Of a stretch of 64,000 bases of DNA, positions 63,496-64,000 are shown piece by piece; position 1 is the first letter of the stretch; each line of letters opens with the position of its first letter. The notes beneath the pieces are model-generated. The model worked only from the letters and a program-made list of their open reading frames with translations. It was not told the origin of the DNA and did no database searches. A program made the position numbers and the translations under genes. The DNA comes from Cellvibrio sp. PSBB023 (GTDB taxonomy: Bacteria > Pseudomonadota > Gammaproteobacteria > Pseudomonadales > Cellvibrionaceae), in contig NZ_CP019799.1 in NCBI RefSeq assembly GCF_002007605.1, positions 4,581,501-4,645,500 on the forward strand, given 5' to 3'.

Positions 63496-64000
63496 ATGAA
63501 AAAAATAGCCAGTATTTTGCTTGTGATAGGTATAGGGGTTTTGGGTAGTGGGTGCAGTAAAAAGGTGCCAGACGTGATTACCAGCCCCGACACAAATATC
63601 AGTGTTAGCATATTTGTGACAGAGCAAAATACCCTGGCTTATTCGGTAACGCGTGCGGCGCAACCGGTGATTTTGCAATCAGATTTGGGCTTGCAATTAA
63701 CCTCTGCCGATTTCACTCAAGGTGTCACTATTGAATCGCGTTCTCGCGTGATCCCCGTAAGTGATGATTACACCCTGCGTGTCGGTAAAAAAAGTCACAT
63801 CACCTACCATGCCAATGAACAAACATTTTCAATTTTGAATGCGCAACAGCAAAAACTGATACTGACTTTTCGCGTATCTGATGATGGCGTTGCCTTTCGC
63901 TATGCGGTGAAGGATTCCCTTATCGCCAACAAAACATTTGTTAACGAAACGACCAGTTTTCAGTTCGCCGAAAATACCCGCGCCTGGTTGCAACCTATGT
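63496..64000 (+). CDS. GH97 lipoprotein, N-terminal fragment (runs off the window)
   Basis: ATG 63496 after GGAGAT; the frame is open to the right edge (168 codons). It has a signal peptide with lipobox LGSGC (Cys20), then a beta-rich domain with the GH97 N-terminal marks: SVTRAAQPVILQSDLGLQL split by strands, a VSDDYTLRVGKKSHI segment, and FRVSDDGVAFRYAV, which corresponds to the family 'FNDGVAFRY' block (compare AFNDGIGLRYE in the GH97 at 42810). The catalytic barrel is outside the window. In an arabinan locus it may be a beta-L-arabinopyranosidase, an activity known for some Bacteroides GH97 enzymes; alpha-galactosidase or alpha-glucosidase are alternatives. Confidence 0.82.
   Translation, partial: MKKIASILLVIGIGVLGSGCSKKVPDVITSPDTNISVSIFVTEQNTLAYSVTRAAQPVILQSDLGLQLTSADFTQGVTIESRSRVIPVSDDYTLRVGKKSHITYHANEQTFSILNAQQQKLILTFRVSDDGVAFRYAVKDSLIANKTFVNETTSFQFAENTRAWLQPM

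Overview
The window looks like the chromosome of a Cellvibrio-type saprophytic gammaproteobacterium. It carries a close relative of Cellvibrio endo-arabinanase Arb43A, several Xanthomonas/Caulobacter-type TonB receptors, lipoprotein and secreted glycoside hydrolases, GH127/146 and GH97 enzymes, and an MHYT/HD-GYP signalling pair. I see no rRNA, tRNA, CRISPR array, insertion sequence or phage gene.

Layout. (1) 1-3690: the end of a tannase/feruloyl esterase, a YqaB-like HAD phosphatase, a GPH-type sugar symporter and a cytoplasmic GH43. (2) 4042-19216: first arabinan block, with two TonB receptors, a large multidomain GH43 lipoprotein, a GH127/146 beta-L-arabinofuranosidase, a CHASE8 chemoreceptor and two paralogous small exported cysteine proteins of unknown function. 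(3) 19233-23533: an MHYT hybrid histidine kinase overlapping an HD-GYP response regulator. (4) 23655-42775: a siderophore island with a phosphopantetheinyl transferase, TonB receptor, six-gene NRPS operon (including MbtH), salicylate synthase and N-hydroxylating monooxygenase, with Fur-box-like sites at both divergent promoters. (5) 42810-56835: an alpha-glucan/sucrose block with GH97, LacI regulator, TonB receptor, two flavin-dependent halogenases and an amylosucrase-type GH13, tied together by three copies of a CAACCGGTTG operator core. A TetR/DUF1348 pair and an anchored hypothetical protein lie inside it. (6) 56845-57917: a small hypothetical gene and a HigBA-like toxin-antitoxin pair. (7) 58071-64000: second arabinan block, with Arb43A, a GH43 lipoprotein, GalM, a small membrane protein, a GH43 with a ricin-type lectin domain, and the start of a GH97 lipoprotein.

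How they work together. Surface and periplasmic GH43/GH127 enzymes cut arabinan and arabinosides, the TonB receptors import the oligosaccharides, the GPH symporter takes products across the inner membrane, and the cytoplasmic GH43 and GalM finish the job. A shared operator-like motif (TTGTCTTA and its inverse) lies upstream of most arabinan promoters. In the siderophore block the parts predict a salicyl-methyloxazoline cap (salicylate synthase, salicylate-type AMP ligase, ArCP-Cy-PCP protein, separate Thr-activating A domain) joined to a D-configured residue, probably N5-hydroxyornithine, on a C-A-PCP-E-C protein. That protein has no thioesterase and ends in a condensation domain. I consider this predicted mixed phenolate/oxazoline/hydroxamate siderophore the most likely new system here.
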